Assembly: GCF_016907355.1 (NCBI RefSeq)
Contig: NZ_JAFBBW010000001.1
Span: 1,302,001 to 1,366,000 of the forward strand
Reading direction: 5' to 3'
DNA: 64,000 nucleotides
DNA from: Agromyces aurantiacus
GTDB lineage: Bacteria; Actinomycetota; Actinomycetes; Actinomycetales; Microbacteriaceae
The notes beneath the pieces were generated by a model that ran no database searches, was not told the DNA's origin, and saw only the letters and a list, made by a program, of their open reading frames with translations. Positions 33,616 to 41,960 of this stretch are shown here, one piece after another; the first letter of the stretch is position 1; every line of letters begins with the position of its first letter. The position numbers and the translations under genes are program-made.

Positions 33616-34512
33616 ATGACGACCCCGCCCCCCACGATCGACCCGCGGTGGGTCGACGAGCACGGCCACGAGATCGACGAGGACCACCGCGGCCTCACCT
33701 ACGACATCCGCACGCTCATCGACCGCCGTCGCGCGCTCGGCATCTTCGGCGGGATCGGGCTCACCTCGCTGCTGGCCGCCTGCGGCGTCGACGACTCCGA
33801 CGCGTCGAGTTCGAGCGCTGGCGCGAGTCCGAGCACGTCGTCGAGCGCGAGCGCGACGCCGTCGGCGAGCGCCGCGGCATCCGGGCCCGTCGACGAAGTG
33901 CCCGACGAGACCGCCGGGCCGTACCCGGGCGACGGATCCAACGGCGTGAACGTGCTCGACGATTCGGGCATCGTGCGCCGCGACATCCGCTCGAGCTTCG
34001 GATCGTCGAGCACCGTCGCCGAGGGCGTGCCGCTCACGATCCGGCTGACCGTGCGGGATGCCGCGACCGGCGGCGCGCTCGCGGGCGCCGGGGTGTATCT
34101 CTGGCACTGCGACCGCGACGGCGGCTACTCGCTCTACAGCGCGGGCCTCGAGCACGAGAACTACCTGCGCGGCGTGCAGGAGACGGACGCGCTCGGCACC
34201 GTCACCTTCACCTCGATCTATCCGGCGTGCTACACGGGGCGCTGGCCGCACATCCACTTCGAGGTGTACTCGGATGTCGCGAACGCCGTCGCGTCGGGCC
34301 CGATCGTGAAGACCTCGCAGATCGCCCTGCCCGAGGAGGTCAACGCGCTCGTCTACGCGACGAGCGGATACGAGCAGAGCGTGCGCAACGCCGCACAGGT
34401 GAGCCTGGCGTCCGACAACGTGTTCCGCGACGACGGGGGCATCCACCAGCTCGCGACGATGTCGGGCTCGGTCGCGTCGGGGTTCACCGCGGCGCTCGCG
34501 ATCGGCGTCTGA
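33616..34512 (+). CDS. Exported intradiol ring-cleavage dioxygenase (Tat lipoprotein)
   Basis: A 298-residue non-haem Fe(III) dioxygenase. The catalytic fold is in the second half: YLWHCDRDGGYSLYS and YPACYTGRWPHIHFEVY supply the Tyr/His iron ligands, as in protocatechuate and catechol dioxygenases. An unusually long N-terminus carries a twin-arginine-like signal DRRRALGIFGG and a lipobox LLAAC, then a Ser/Ala-rich linker, so the enzyme should be folded inside, exported by Tat and anchored outside. Typical cytosolic ring-cleavage enzymes lack this. GGAGGA precedes the ATG at 33616. An extracellular aromatic substrate is implied but unproven. Confidence 0.85.
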   Translation: MTTPPPTIDPRWVDEHGHEIDEDHRGLTYDIRTLIDRRRALGIFGGIGLTSLLAACGVDDSDASSSSAGASPSTSSSASATPSASAAASGPVDEVPDETAGPYPGDGSNGVNVLDDSGIVRRDIRSSFGSSSTVAEGVPLTIRLTVRDAATGGALAGAGVYLWHCDRDGGYSLYSAGLEHENYLRGVQETDALGTVTFTSIYPACYTGRWPHIHFEVYSDVANAVASGPIVKTSQIALPEEVNALVYATSGYEQSVRNAAQVSLASDNVFRDDGGIHQLATMSGSVASGFTAALAIGV

Positions 34513-34626
34513 GGGCGGGTCGGGCGATCGCGCTCGGCAGGTGGCAGGCCCGCGCCAATCCGCGGTCGGCGCCGTGACGAATCCCTCGTGGCGGCCGCTC
34601 GGCCGCCGATCGAGCAGGAGGTTCTC

Positions 34627-34911
34627 ATGCGTACTCGCTCTCTCGCCATCGCCGGGGTGCTCGGCCTGACCGCCACCCTTGCACTGGCCACCCCCGCGGT
34701 CGCCGCGGAATCCGCGGACGGCAGCAACTGCTGGGGCGTCGTCTCCGCCCAGGCGGCACGCTCCGACGGCGGGCTCGGCTCGCACTCGAGCTCGTTCGAC
34801 GAGCCCCGCCTCGGCATCGGCAACGTCGCCCGGCTCTTCGGGGTCGACGGCCCCGGAGGCCTGGGCTCGCTGCTGGCGTCGCTCGACGGCAACGACGCGA
34901 CGTCCTGCTGA
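34627..34911 (+). CDS. Small secreted protein with two cysteines
   Basis: A 94-residue preprotein: signal peptide MRTRSLAIAGVLGLTATL... with cleavage after ATPAVAA, leaving about 67 residues. The mature protein begins near a Cys (SNCWGVV) and ends with a Cys as its last residue, which would allow a terminal disulphide. The middle has GLGSHSSSFDEPRLGIGNV. AGGAGG lies 5 bases before the ATG. There is no lipobox. I know no family for it. It stands alone between the dioxygenase and DNA-ligase genes, and its function is open; a secreted factor is possible. Confidence 0.72.
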   Translation: MRTRSLAIAGVLGLTATLALATPAVAAESADGSNCWGVVSAQAARSDGGLGSHSSSFDEPRLGIGNVARLFGVDGPGGLGSLLASLDGNDATSC

Positions 34912-35028
34912 GCGTCGCGGCACACGGGCGGGGTGCGCCTCGGCGGCGCGCCCTGCTCGCGTGCGCCGATCGGCGACCCGCGTCCGCGCGCCCGGAGCCG
35001 TGTCGGCGGCGGGTGCCAGACTGGGCGC

Positions 35029-36582
35029 GTGCTGCTCGATGAGCTCGTCGCCACCGCCGAGCGGGTCGCCTCCACGCGGTCGCGGCTCGCGAAGGTCGAC
35101 GCGCTCGCGACCCTGCTCGGCGGCCTCGCGCCCGACGAGATCCTGCCGGCCGTGGGGTTCCTGACCGCGAAGCCGCGGCAGGGGCGCGTCGGGGTCGGAT
35201 GGCGCGGGCTGGCCGGGGCGATGGGCGAGCCTGCGTCCGACGCGACGCTGACGCTGCTCGACGTCGACGAGGCGCTCGATCAGCTCGCGACGGCGTCGGG
35301 CGCGGGGTCCTCCGCCGAGCGCGCGCGCGTCCTGCGTGAACTCGGCTCGCGTGCGACCGCCCGCGAGCAGGACTTCGTGAGCCGCGTCATCCTCGGCGAG
35401 CTCCGCACGGGCGCCCTCGAGGGCGTGCTCACCGACGCGATCGCGCGGGCCGCCGACCGCCCCGGCGACATGGTGCGCCGGGCCGCGATGCTCTCGGGAG
35501 ACCTCGGGGAGACCGCGCGCATCGCGCTCACGGGCGCGCCCGGCGACCTCGAGGCCGTCGGGCTCGTGGTGGGGCGGCCGGTCCTGCCGATGCTCGCCGG
35601 CACCGCGCCATCCGCCGGCGCCGCGCTCGAACAGGTCGGAGAGGCGTCGGTCGAGTACAAGCTCGACGGCGCACGCATCCAGGTGCACCGTTCGGGCGAC
35701 GAGGTGCGCGTCTTCACGCGCAACCTCGCCGAGATCACGCACCGGGTGCCCGAGGTGGTCGAGGTGGTCCGCGGCATGCCCGCGCGCGACCTGATCCTCG
35801 ACGGCGAGACCCTCTCGCTCGACGAGAGCGGCGCACCGCGCCCGTTCCAAGAGACGATGTCGCGGTTCGGGGCCGAGGCCGCGCGCGAGGTGCTGCTGCA
35901 CCCGTGGTTCTTCGACGTGCTGCACGTCGACGGCGTCGACCTGCTCGACGAGCCGCTCGCCGAGCGGATGCAGGCGCTCGAGCGCGTCGCGGGGCCGCAC
36001 CGCATCCCGGGCGAGGTCACCACCGACCCCGAGGTGGCCGAGCGGGTGGCGCGCGAGGCGCTCGCCGCGGGCCACGAGGGCGTGGTCGTCAAGGGCGTCG
36101 AGGCGCCGTACGCGGCGGGCCGCCGGGGCGCGAGCTGGCTCAAGGTCAAGCCGGTGCACACCTACGACCTCGTGGTGCTCGCGGCCGAGTGGGGCTCGGG
36201 GCGACGCTCGGGATGGCTCTCGAACCTGCACCTCGGCGCGCTCGACCCGGTCGGCGAGTTCGGCGAACCGGGTGGCTTCGTCATGGTCGGCAAGACGTTC
36301 AAGGGCCTCACCGACGAGCTGCTCCGCTGGCAGACCGAGCACTTCCCCACGATCGAGACCCGCCGCAGCGCGCACGCCGTCTGGCTCGAGCCGGTGACGG
36401 TCGTCGAGATCGCGATCGACGGCGTGCAGCGCTCGAGCCGGTACCCGGGCGGTATCGCGCTGCGCTTCGCGCGCGTCAAGCGCTACCGCGACGACAAGCG
36501 GCCCGACGAGGCCGACACGATCCAGACGCTGCGCGGGCTCCTCCGCGGCGGCGAGGCGGAGGGAGCGACTGATGACGGATGA
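35029..36582 (+). CDS. ATP-dependent DNA ligase (LigB-like)
   Basis: A 517-residue ligase. The N-terminal DNA-binding domain (residues 1-200, ending in SAGAALEQVGEASV) precedes the nucleotidyltransferase domain: motif I is YKLDGARIQVHR with Lys211 as the AMP-carrying residue, motif III LILDGETLSLDE, motif IV GHEGVVVKG and motif V SWLKVKPVHTYD. The OB-fold domain follows. It resembles the secondary ATP-dependent ligase LigB of actinobacteria, while the NAD-dependent LigA is the replicative one. CAGACT lies 6 bases before the GTG at 35029. Its end overlaps the VOC gene by 11 bp. Confidence 0.9.
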   Translation: MLLDELVATAERVASTRSRLAKVDALATLLGGLAPDEILPAVGFLTAKPRQGRVGVGWRGLAGAMGEPASDATLTLLDVDEALDQLATASGAGSSAERARVLRELGSRATAREQDFVSRVILGELRTGALEGVLTDAIARAADRPGDMVRRAAMLSGDLGETARIALTGAPGDLEAVGLVVGRPVLPMLAGTAPSAGAALEQVGEASVEYKLDGARIQVHRSGDEVRVFTRNLAEITHRVPEVVEVVRGMPARDLILDGETLSLDESGAPRPFQETMSRFGAEAAREVLLHPWFFDVLHVDGVDLLDEPLAERMQALERVAGPHRIPGEVTTDPEVAERVAREALAAGHEGVVVKGVEAPYAAGRRGASWLKVKPVHTYDLVVLAAEWGSGRRSGWLSNLHLGALDPVGEFGEPGGFVMVGKTFKGLTDELLRWQTEHFPTIETRRSAHAVWLEPVTVVEIAIDGVQRSSRYPGGIALRFARVKRYRDDKRPDEADTIQTLRGLLRGGEAEGATDDG

Positions 36583-37030
36583 CACGACCGTGCCGGGTGG
36601 CGGCGGAGGCGGCGGAGGCCGTGGAGGCACGGGTCGCGGCCGGGTGCGGCAGCTGCGGCTCGTCGTCGAGGCCGAGGACTTCGAGGCCGCGCTCGCGTTC
36701 TATCGCGACGTGCTCGGCATGCCCGAGCAGGAGGCCTACAGCGCCGAGGGCGGCGCCGAGGTGCGCATCCTCGACGCCGGGCGCGCGACGCTCGAGCTCT
36801 CGAATCCGGCGCAAGTGCGCTTCATCGACTCGGTCGAGACCGACGGAGGCCGCAGCGACCGCCTCCGCGTCGCGCTCGAGGTCGACGACACGGCCGGGGT
36901 GACCGGCGAGCTGGTCGATGCGGGCGCCGAGCTCGAGGCGTCGCCGCGCGAGACCCCGTGGCGCTCGATCAACGCGCGGCTCCGAGGCCCAGCGGGGCTG
37001 CAGCTCACGCTCTTCCAGGAGCTCGACTGA
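36572..37030 (+). CDS. VOC-family protein overlapping the ligase gene
   Basis: A 152-residue VOC domain with a Gly-rich N-terminal tail (GGGGGGGGRGGTGRG). The fold begins with QLRLVVEAEDFEAALAFYRD and ends with RLRGPAGLQLTLFQEL. It is a small-molecule-binding or lyase-type protein of unknown substrate. The ATG at 36572 lies before the ligase stop, an 11-bp overlap that makes the two an operon. The poly-Gly run probably varies in length between strains. The convergent reductase gene follows after about 110 bp. Confidence 0.8.
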   Translation: MTDDTTVPGGGGGGGGRGGTGRGRVRQLRLVVEAEDFEAALAFYRDVLGMPEQEAYSAEGGAEVRILDAGRATLELSNPAQVRFIDSVETDGGRSDRLRVALEVDDTAGVTGELVDAGAELEASPRETPWRSINARLRGPAGLQLTLFQELD

Positions 37031-37057
37031 GCACCAGCGGTCGCCGGCGCCACATCG

Positions 37058-37093
37058 TCGGGGATCGCCGTATCACCGGGGTGGATTCCCCGA
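37058..37093. terminator. Weak inverted repeat between convergent genes
   Basis: TCGGGGA (37058-37064) and TCCCCGA (37087-37093) can pair around a 22-base loop in the 111-bp gap between the VOC and reductase stops. Confidence 0.35.
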
Positions 37094-37141
37094 TCCGGTC
37101 CGGAGCCATGGCGATCTCCGAGGATGCGGCGGGGCCGCGCG

Positions 37142-37750
37142 CTACTCGGGCCCCATCTGGAGGCCCGTGACCGGCACGCCCGCGCGCTCGTAGAACAGCC
37201 CGACGGCGCCGCCGGGGAACCCGACGGGCGGCTCGGTGAGCCGGAACGCGGCCGGCAGCCCGCCGTCGAACAGTCGCTTGCCGCGGCCGAACGCGATGGG
37301 GTACACGTACAGGTTGAGACGGTCGACCAGGTCGGCATCGAGCAGCGACCCAGCGAGGGCGCCGCTGCCGATGACGTGGACCTCCTCGAAGCGGTCCTTG
37401 ATCGCCGGGACCTCGGCCGCGACATCCGTCACGACCGTCGTGCCCGACCAGGCCGGGTCGGTCAGCGTGCGCGACGCGACGAACTTCGGGACCGCCTCGA
37501 ACTTCGCCCCGATGGAGGTGTCGACGTGCTTCGGCCAGTAGTCGGCGAAGATCTCGTAGGTCCGGCGGCCGAGCAGCAGCGCGTCGAGCCGGTCGATGCC
37601 GGCTCCGATGCGCGCGCCCGACTCGTCGTCGAGGTAGGGCGCCTGCCATCCGCCGTACTCGAAGCCCCCGGAGGGATCTTCCTCCGGACCGCCCGGCGCC
37701 TGATAGACGCCGTCGAGCGTGATGAACAGGTCGACTGCGAGGATTCCCAT
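37142..37750 (-). CDS. RibD C-terminal/DHFR-like reductase
   Basis: A 202-residue protein of the dihydrofolate-reductase-like RibD_C family: MGILAVDLFITLDGVYQAPGG opens it, LLLGRRTYEIFADYWP is the NADPH-region signature, and VIGSGALAGSLLDADLVDRL and PIAFGRGKRLFD close it. Such stand-alone proteins are common in actinobacteria and often reduce unknown pterin-like or other substrates; this is not FolA. CGGAGGGAG precedes the ATG at 37750 at a good distance. A 406-bp gene-free stretch lies upstream. Confidence 0.82.
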   Translation of the reverse strand: MGILAVDLFITLDGVYQAPGGPEEDPSGGFEYGGWQAPYLDDESGARIGAGIDRLDALLLGRRTYEIFADYWPKHVDTSIGAKFEAVPKFVASRTLTDPAWSGTTVVTDVAAEVPAIKDRFEEVHVIGSGALAGSLLDADLVDRLNLYVYPIAFGRGKRLFDGGLPAAFRLTEPPVGFPGGAVGLFYERAGVPVTGLQMGPE

Positions 37751-38010
37751 GGTGGTGCGCTCCCTCCGCTCGAGCGCCACGTTAGCGAGGGCCGGCAGGA
37801 GGGTCGAGGGGTTGCGGCGACGCTTTGCATCGCCGGCGACGATCGCGGGCAGCGGCCGCGGCGCCACTCCACGCGGAGAAGACGACCGTGAAGACCTCCG
37901 TGTCGCGCGCTCGTGAAGCCCGGGCAGTGCGACCGAGTGCAGGCGGGGGTGTTCGCGTACGAGAGTGGGCTCGGTCCGCGAGCCGCTGCGGCGAGCTGAG
38001 CCCGCTGGCG

Positions 38011-38060
38011 CGACCCGCCCGGCCCGCGTGCCGCACGACCCGCCCGGCCCGCGTGCCGCA
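38011..38060. repeat. Two perfect tandem copies of a 25-bp unit
   Basis: The unit beginning CGACCCGCCCGGCCCGCG occupies 38011-38035 and 38036-38060 without change; a third copy begins with CGA but diverges. It lies in a gene-free stretch. Replication slippage is the usual origin; no function is evident. Confidence 0.9.
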
Positions 38061-38109
38061 CGATCCGGCTGGTACGCGCGCAAGCATGCCGGGCTCCGCG
38101 CCCGACGCG

Positions 38110-38143
38110 ACGGGCCCGCGGTGCGCGTGCACCGCGGGCCCGT
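38110..38143. terminator. Perfect 15-bp hairpin after the six-helix protein gene
   Basis: ACGGGCCCGCGGTGC (38110-38124) pairs with GCACCGCGGGCCCGT (38129-38143) around the loop GCGT. It starts 14 bp past the stop of the minus-strand gene 38157-38885, as a terminator would. No T-run follows. Confidence 0.65.
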
Positions 38144-38156
38144 GACCCCGTCGAGG

Positions 38157-38885
38157 TCAGCGCGCGGCGACCAGCCGCACGCCCGCGACGAGGATCGGCA
38201 GGTAGCAGACCAGGCCGAGCGCGATCCCGATCGGGCCGAGGCCGAAGCCCGTGACGATCCACGGCAGGAAGCCGAGCAGTGCGATCCACCACGAGATCGC
38301 CTTGGCGCGCGCGAGCGCGAGCGAGAGCAGTCCGATGCCGAGCAGGCCGCCGACGATGCCGGAGTACTGCCAGATCGCGACCGTCCCTTCCTTGGCGGTC
38401 TCGTCGAGGAGCATCGCCTGCTCCATCGTGAGCGTGTTGCCGGCGCTGATGATGAACCAGTCCGAGAGCAGCAGGCCCGACATCTGGATGGCGCCGAACG
38501 CGAGGATCGCGGCCGCGATCGGCAGGAACACGCGGCCGCGCGGCCCGCGCAGCAGCCCGAGCGTGGCGAACGCGCCGAGCGCGAGCGCGACCCAGCCGTA
38601 GTGCAGCAGGTTCGCCGACCAGAGGCTCAGCGCGGGGTCGTTCGCGAGCGACTCGATGTAGCCCTCGCCGCCGGGCGAGGTCTGCGGGGGCGAGGTGAGC
38701 ATGCCGCCCGTGAAGAGCAGCGGGGCGGCGATGAGGGCGGCGCCGCCGAGGCGCTGCAGGCGCGTCGGGCGGACGGGGCCGAGGTCGGCCGCGGCGGCGC
38801 GGCCCCGTCCTGCGGGGTGGTCGGCAGGAGTCGCGGCGGCGGGCGCCGCATCCTCGGTCGTAGTGGCGGAAGCGAAGAGGTCCAT
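38157..38885 (-). CDS. Six-helix membrane protein beside a kinase/regulator pair
   Basis: A 242-residue membrane protein. A Thr/Ala/Pro-rich cytoplasmic N-terminus of about 45 residues leads to six helices, for example LGGAALIAAPLLFTGGML, WVALALGAFATLGLL and IGIALGLVCYLPILVAGVRL. An outside loop SPPQTSPGGEGYIESLAND follows helix 1. It is transcribed in the same direction as the response regulator at 39191-39850 and lies 305 bp after it. A possible GTCCCG-type operator (38972-39002) precedes it. Compare the six-helix gene 21935-22669 beside the other kinase cassette. No family name is known to me. Confidence 0.68.
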   Translation of the reverse strand: MDLFASATTTEDAAPAAATPADHPAGRGRAAAADLGPVRPTRLQRLGGAALIAAPLLFTGGMLTSPPQTSPGGEGYIESLANDPALSLWSANLLHYGWVALALGAFATLGLLRGPRGRVFLPIAAAILAFGAIQMSGLLLSDWFIISAGNTLTMEQAMLLDETAKEGTVAIWQYSGIVGGLLGIGLLSLALARAKAISWWIALLGFLPWIVTGFGLGPIGIALGLVCYLPILVAGVRLVAAR

Positions 38886-38971
38886 GGTCGTGTGCCTTTC
38901 CGGGCGGTGTCTGGGTGGGTGATCCCAGATTCCCGGCCGCGCGACCCGGGCCGGCAGGGTGCGGCGTCCCG

Positions 38972-39002
38972 CGGATGTCCCGACCCGCGCCCGGGACATC
39001 CG
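38972..39002. promoter_or_regulatory. CGGATGTCCCG/CGGGACATCCG palindrome
   Basis: Perfect 11-base arms (38972-38982 and 38992-39002) with a 9-base spacer, about 90 bp upstream of the six-helix gene. The core GTCCCG-N-CGGGAC is the same as the half-sites in front of the kinase gene at 41961-41990, so it may be a binding site of the response regulator encoded between them. A terminator role is the alternative. Confidence 0.45.
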
Positions 39003-39033
39003 GCCCTGCCCCCCGCCGCCCGCCGTCGGGGCG

Positions 39034-39093
39034 GCGAGGGTATGCCGAACGACGCGACCGCGCGCTGTCGACCGAGGTTCGGCATACCCTCGC
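39034..39093. terminator. 17-bp perfect inverted repeat after the response-regulator gene
   Basis: GCGAGGGTATGCCGAAC (39034-39050) and GTTCGGCATACCCTCGC (39077-39093) are perfect arms around a 26-base loop, about 100 bp beyond the regulator stop. The long loop is unusual for a terminator. Confidence 0.5.
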
Positions 39094-39190
39094 GGTCGGG
39101 AGCCGGGCGGAGCGACCCCCCGCAGTGGGAGGGCGTGGCCGCGCGGCCGTGTGCGGCTCGTCGGCCGGCGGGAGGACGGACGCGGAGCGT

Positions 39191-39850
39191 TCAGGCGCGG
39201 CCGAGGCCCGCGTCGCGGGCGCGCACGATCGCCTCGGCGCGGTCGGCGACCTGCAGCTTCGCGAAGATGTTCGACACGTTGTTGCGCACGGTCTTCGGCG
39301 AGAGGAACAGCGCCTGCGCGATCTGCGGGTTCGACCGCCCGGCGGCGAGCAGGTCGAGGATCTCGCGCTCGCGCGCGGTCAGCTGCGGGAACACCTCGGC
39401 CGCGGGCGCCGACGCGGGTCCGGCCGCGAAGAACTCGGCCACGCGCCGTGCGATCGCCGCGCCGAACACGAGCTCGCCGCGTTCGACCGCGCGGATGGCG
39501 GTGAGGATCTCGTGCTGGCTCGCGCCCTTCACGAGGTAGCCGCGGGCGCCGGCTCGCATGGCCGCGAACACGGTCTCGTCGTCCTCCGACATGGTCAGCA
39601 CGACGACGGCCAAGTGCGGATGGCGCTCCACGGCCTCGCGCGTCGCGGCGATGCCGTCGAGCCGGGGCATCTGGACGTCCATCACGACGACGTCGGGTTC
39701 GGCGGCATCGATGGCCTCGAGCGCGGCCTCGCCGTCGGCGGCGGTGGCGACGACCTCGACGCCGTCCATCGACTCCAGCAGCATCGAGAGCCCGTCGCGG
39801 TACACGGGGTGGTCGTCGACGAGCACGACGCGGATCGGTTCGTCAGGCAT
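39191..39850 (-). CDS. LuxR/NarL-family response regulator
   Basis: A 219-residue regulator. The receiver has Asp12-Asp13, phospho-acceptor Asp58 in VVVMDVQMP, Thr in VLTMS and Lys in GYLVKGA; the LuxR HTH is LTAREREILDLLAAGRSNPQ then SPKTVRNNVSNIFAKLQV. It overlaps the end of the kinase gene by 8 bp and is therefore cotranscribed and coupled. The GTCCCG/CGGGAC sites on either side of the unit (41961-41990 and 38972-39002) are candidates for its binding, which would give autoregulation and control of the six-helix gene. Confidence 0.92.
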   Translation of the reverse strand: MPDEPIRVVLVDDHPVYRDGLSMLLESMDGVEVVATAADGEAALEAIDAAEPDVVVMDVQMPRLDGIAATREAVERHPHLAVVVLTMSEDDETVFAAMRAGARGYLVKGASQHEILTAIRAVERGELVFGAAIARRVAEFFAAGPASAPAAEVFPQLTAREREILDLLAAGRSNPQIAQALFLSPKTVRNNVSNIFAKLQVADRAEAIVRARDAGLGRA

Positions 39851-41939
39851 CGGCGTTGGCCTCCACGGGGGTGTCGGGACGGGTCTCGGGTGCGGCGTCC
39901 GGGCGGCGCACGGCACTGTCATGCGCGAGCGGAAGGGCGGCACGGATGACGGTACCGCCCCCGTCGGCGTCCTCGATCTCGAGCACGCCGCCGAGTTCCT
40001 GCGCGCGCTCGCGGAGGGACCGGAGCCCCACGCCGCCGACGGCGTCGGCCGGGATGCCGGTGCCGTCGTCGTGCACCTCGAGGCGCAGCATCCGCTCGTC
40101 GTGGCCGAGGTGCACGGACGCGTGCGCGGCACTCGAGTGCCGGCGCACGTTGGCGAGCGCCTCCGACGCGATGCGGTACGCGGCGACCTCGACCGCGGGC
40201 GGAAGGCCGGGCGGAACCTCGCCCGAGACCTCGACCGCGAGCCCGCCGCCCGCGAGGCGGGCGGCCTGCTGCTCGAGCGCGCGCACGAGGCCGAGGTCGT
40301 CGAGCGCGGGCGGGCGCAGGTCGTGCACGATGCGGCGGATCTCGCCGATCACCTCGGACTGGTCCTCGATCGCGGCGTCGAGCAGCGCGAGCGAGCGATC
40401 GGGGTCGCGCGTCGCGAGGTTGCGGGCGGTCTCGAGGCGCAGCTTCGTTCCGCCGAGCAGCGGGCCGAGCCCGTCGTGCAGCTCGCGACGCAGCCGCGAG
40501 CGCTCCTCCTCGCGCGCCAGCACGAGCCGCTCGCGGATGGCCTGGAGCTCGCGGCGCAGCTCGCCCTCGAGGATCGCGGCGGCGGCCAGGCGTACGAGGT
40601 CGCCGAGCAGGCGCTGGTCGCGCGTGGAGACCACCGGCCGACGGCCCGGCTCCATGAGGATGCGGCCGATCACGACGCCCCCGCGGTCGATCGGCAGCTC
40701 GACGGGGCCCGGCGCCGGCGCGCCCGTCGCGGCGGCGAGGGGCTCGCCGTCGGGGCGGTCGAGTTCGACCCGCACGTACCGCGACCCGAACGCCTCGGCG
40801 ACCGCCGCGGCCAGCGCGCCCAGCTGCTCGTCGGTGCCGCCCGCCGCCTCGAGCCGCTCGCCGAGCGAGGACACCACGCCGTACGGGTCGCCGCGTCGTC
40901 CGCTCACGAGCCGGCTCGCGAGCGCGAACAGGCGCCCGCGCAGCGGCGCGTAGGCGACCGTGACGGCGACGACGGCGAGGAGCATCGCCGCGCGGTCGTC
41001 GATCGCGCTGCCCACGACGAGCACCACGAGCACGTCGACCGCGATGATCGCGCCGATCAGCACCGCGTACACGAGCGTCCACGACAGGAGTCGGTCGATC
41101 GCGTACAGCCGGTAGCGCGTGACCGCGATCACGACCGAGGCGCTGATGAGCCCGATCGTCAGCGCCAGCAGGAGGTCGACGACCCCCGTCGGCACGAGCG
41201 GGAAGATCGCGAGCGCACCGATGAACACGACGCCCGACCAGACGAGCCAGCGCAGCTGCGCGCGCTCCTCGGGCCCCGCGTCCACGCGCCGGCTCACGCA
41301 CACCACGAGCGAGAGCACGAGGCTCGCCGCGAGGCAGGCGGGGGCGAGCGCGAGGATCGCCGCCCACGCGGCGTCCGGCAGCGGCAGCGTCGGCTGCACC
41401 GGGTCGAACGCCTCGAGCAGCGCCGCGCGGCCCGGGTCGTCGGCGACGAGTGCGGCGTCGGGCGCGAACAGGAACGCGAACGGCATCACGAGACCCAGGA
41501 CGATCGCGACCACCGAGGCCGCGCGCCATCCGCCCGGCCGCAGCCGCCCGTCGGGGAAGAGCAGGAGCAGCAGCTGGATCGGCAGGATCAGCACCGAGCC
41601 GAGCCGCCCGAAGAACCACATCGCCGGGACCGCCCACCACGCGCCGCGATCGGTGTACCAGGCGAGGTTCACGGCGGCCGACGCGAGCCCGTCGAGCACC
41701 CACAGCGTGCCGAAGCCGGCCAGTACCACGGCGATCGGATGCCACGGCAGCCGCCAGAGCAGCAGGCAGCCCGGCACGAGCATCGCGACGCCGGGCAGCA
41801 CGCCCGACCACCCCGACGAGAGCGGCGGCTGCGGGTGCGACGGCAGCACGACGAGGTCGATCGCGATCGCCAGGACGGCGGCGACCGCCGACACGCACAG
41901 CGCGACGACCGTCGCGATGCGACTGGAGGCGAGCGTCAT
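39843..41939 (-). CDS. NarL-family sensor histidine kinase with multi-helix sensor domain
   Basis: A 698-residue kinase. The first 350 residues contain about nine helices, including WFFGRLGSVLILPIQLLLLL and LVYAVLIGAIIAVDVLVVLV. A linker (APLRGRLFALASRLVSG) like those of the other two large kinases of the window precedes a GAF-like region. The catalytic part is complete: RRELHDGLGPLLGGTK with His488, AEALANVRRHS, DDGTGI and GVGLRSLRERAQELGG. It should phosphorylate the regulator whose gene overlaps its end by 8 bp. ATG 41939 starts just before the first helix. Confidence 0.92.
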   Translation of the reverse strand: MTLASSRIATVVALCVSAVAAVLAIAIDLVVLPSHPQPPLSSGWSGVLPGVAMLVPGCLLLWRLPWHPIAVVLAGFGTLWVLDGLASAAVNLAWYTDRGAWWAVPAMWFFGRLGSVLILPIQLLLLLFPDGRLRPGGWRAASVVAIVLGLVMPFAFLFAPDAALVADDPGRAALLEAFDPVQPTLPLPDAAWAAILALAPACLAASLVLSLVVCVSRRVDAGPEERAQLRWLVWSGVVFIGALAIFPLVPTGVVDLLLALTIGLISASVVIAVTRYRLYAIDRLLSWTLVYAVLIGAIIAVDVLVVLVVGSAIDDRAAMLLAVVAVTVAYAPLRGRLFALASRLVSGRRGDPYGVVSSLGERLEAAGGTDEQLGALAAAVAEAFGSRYVRVELDRPDGEPLAAATGAPAPGPVELPIDRGGVVIGRILMEPGRRPVVSTRDQRLLGDLVRLAAAAILEGELRRELQAIRERLVLAREEERSRLRRELHDGLGPLLGGTKLRLETARNLATRDPDRSLALLDAAIEDQSEVIGEIRRIVHDLRPPALDDLGLVRALEQQAARLAGGGLAVEVSGEVPPGLPPAVEVAAYRIASEALANVRRHSSAAHASVHLGHDERMLRLEVHDDGTGIPADAVGGVGLRSLRERAQELGGVLEIEDADGGGTVIRAALPLAHDSAVRRPDAAPETRPDTPVEANADA

Positions 41940-41960
41940 CCGCTCATCGTCGCAGCCGCG

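Larger units (their letters stand above)
37751..38156. other. Gene-free stretch of 406 bp
   Basis: Between the reductase start and the next minus-strand stop I see no convincing gene: the small plus-strand frames here are Arg/Pro-rich GC shadows. It holds a tandem 25-bp repeat and a strong hairpin (listed separately), and the reductase ribosome binding site at the low end. The part 37800-38010 has no structure I can name. Confidence 0.6.
38886..39190. other. Gene-free stretch of 305 bp with two inverted repeats
   Basis: The stretch separates the response-regulator gene from the six-helix gene on the same strand. It contains a 17-bp inverted repeat (39034-39093) and an 11-bp one (38972-39002), listed separately. 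No credible small gene was found; plus-strand frames across it are unlike proteins. Confidence 0.6.

Noticed and set aside
33493..36630. Minus-strand frame of over 1000 codons opposite the dioxygenase and DNA ligase
   Set aside because: It is antisense to two well-supported genes with motifs and ribosome binding sites, and has no domain-like segments.
37825..38145. Small plus-strand frame in the gene-free stretch 37751-38156
   Set aside because: It is Arg/Ala/Pro-rich, crosses the tandem repeat and hairpin, and has no convincing ribosome binding site.
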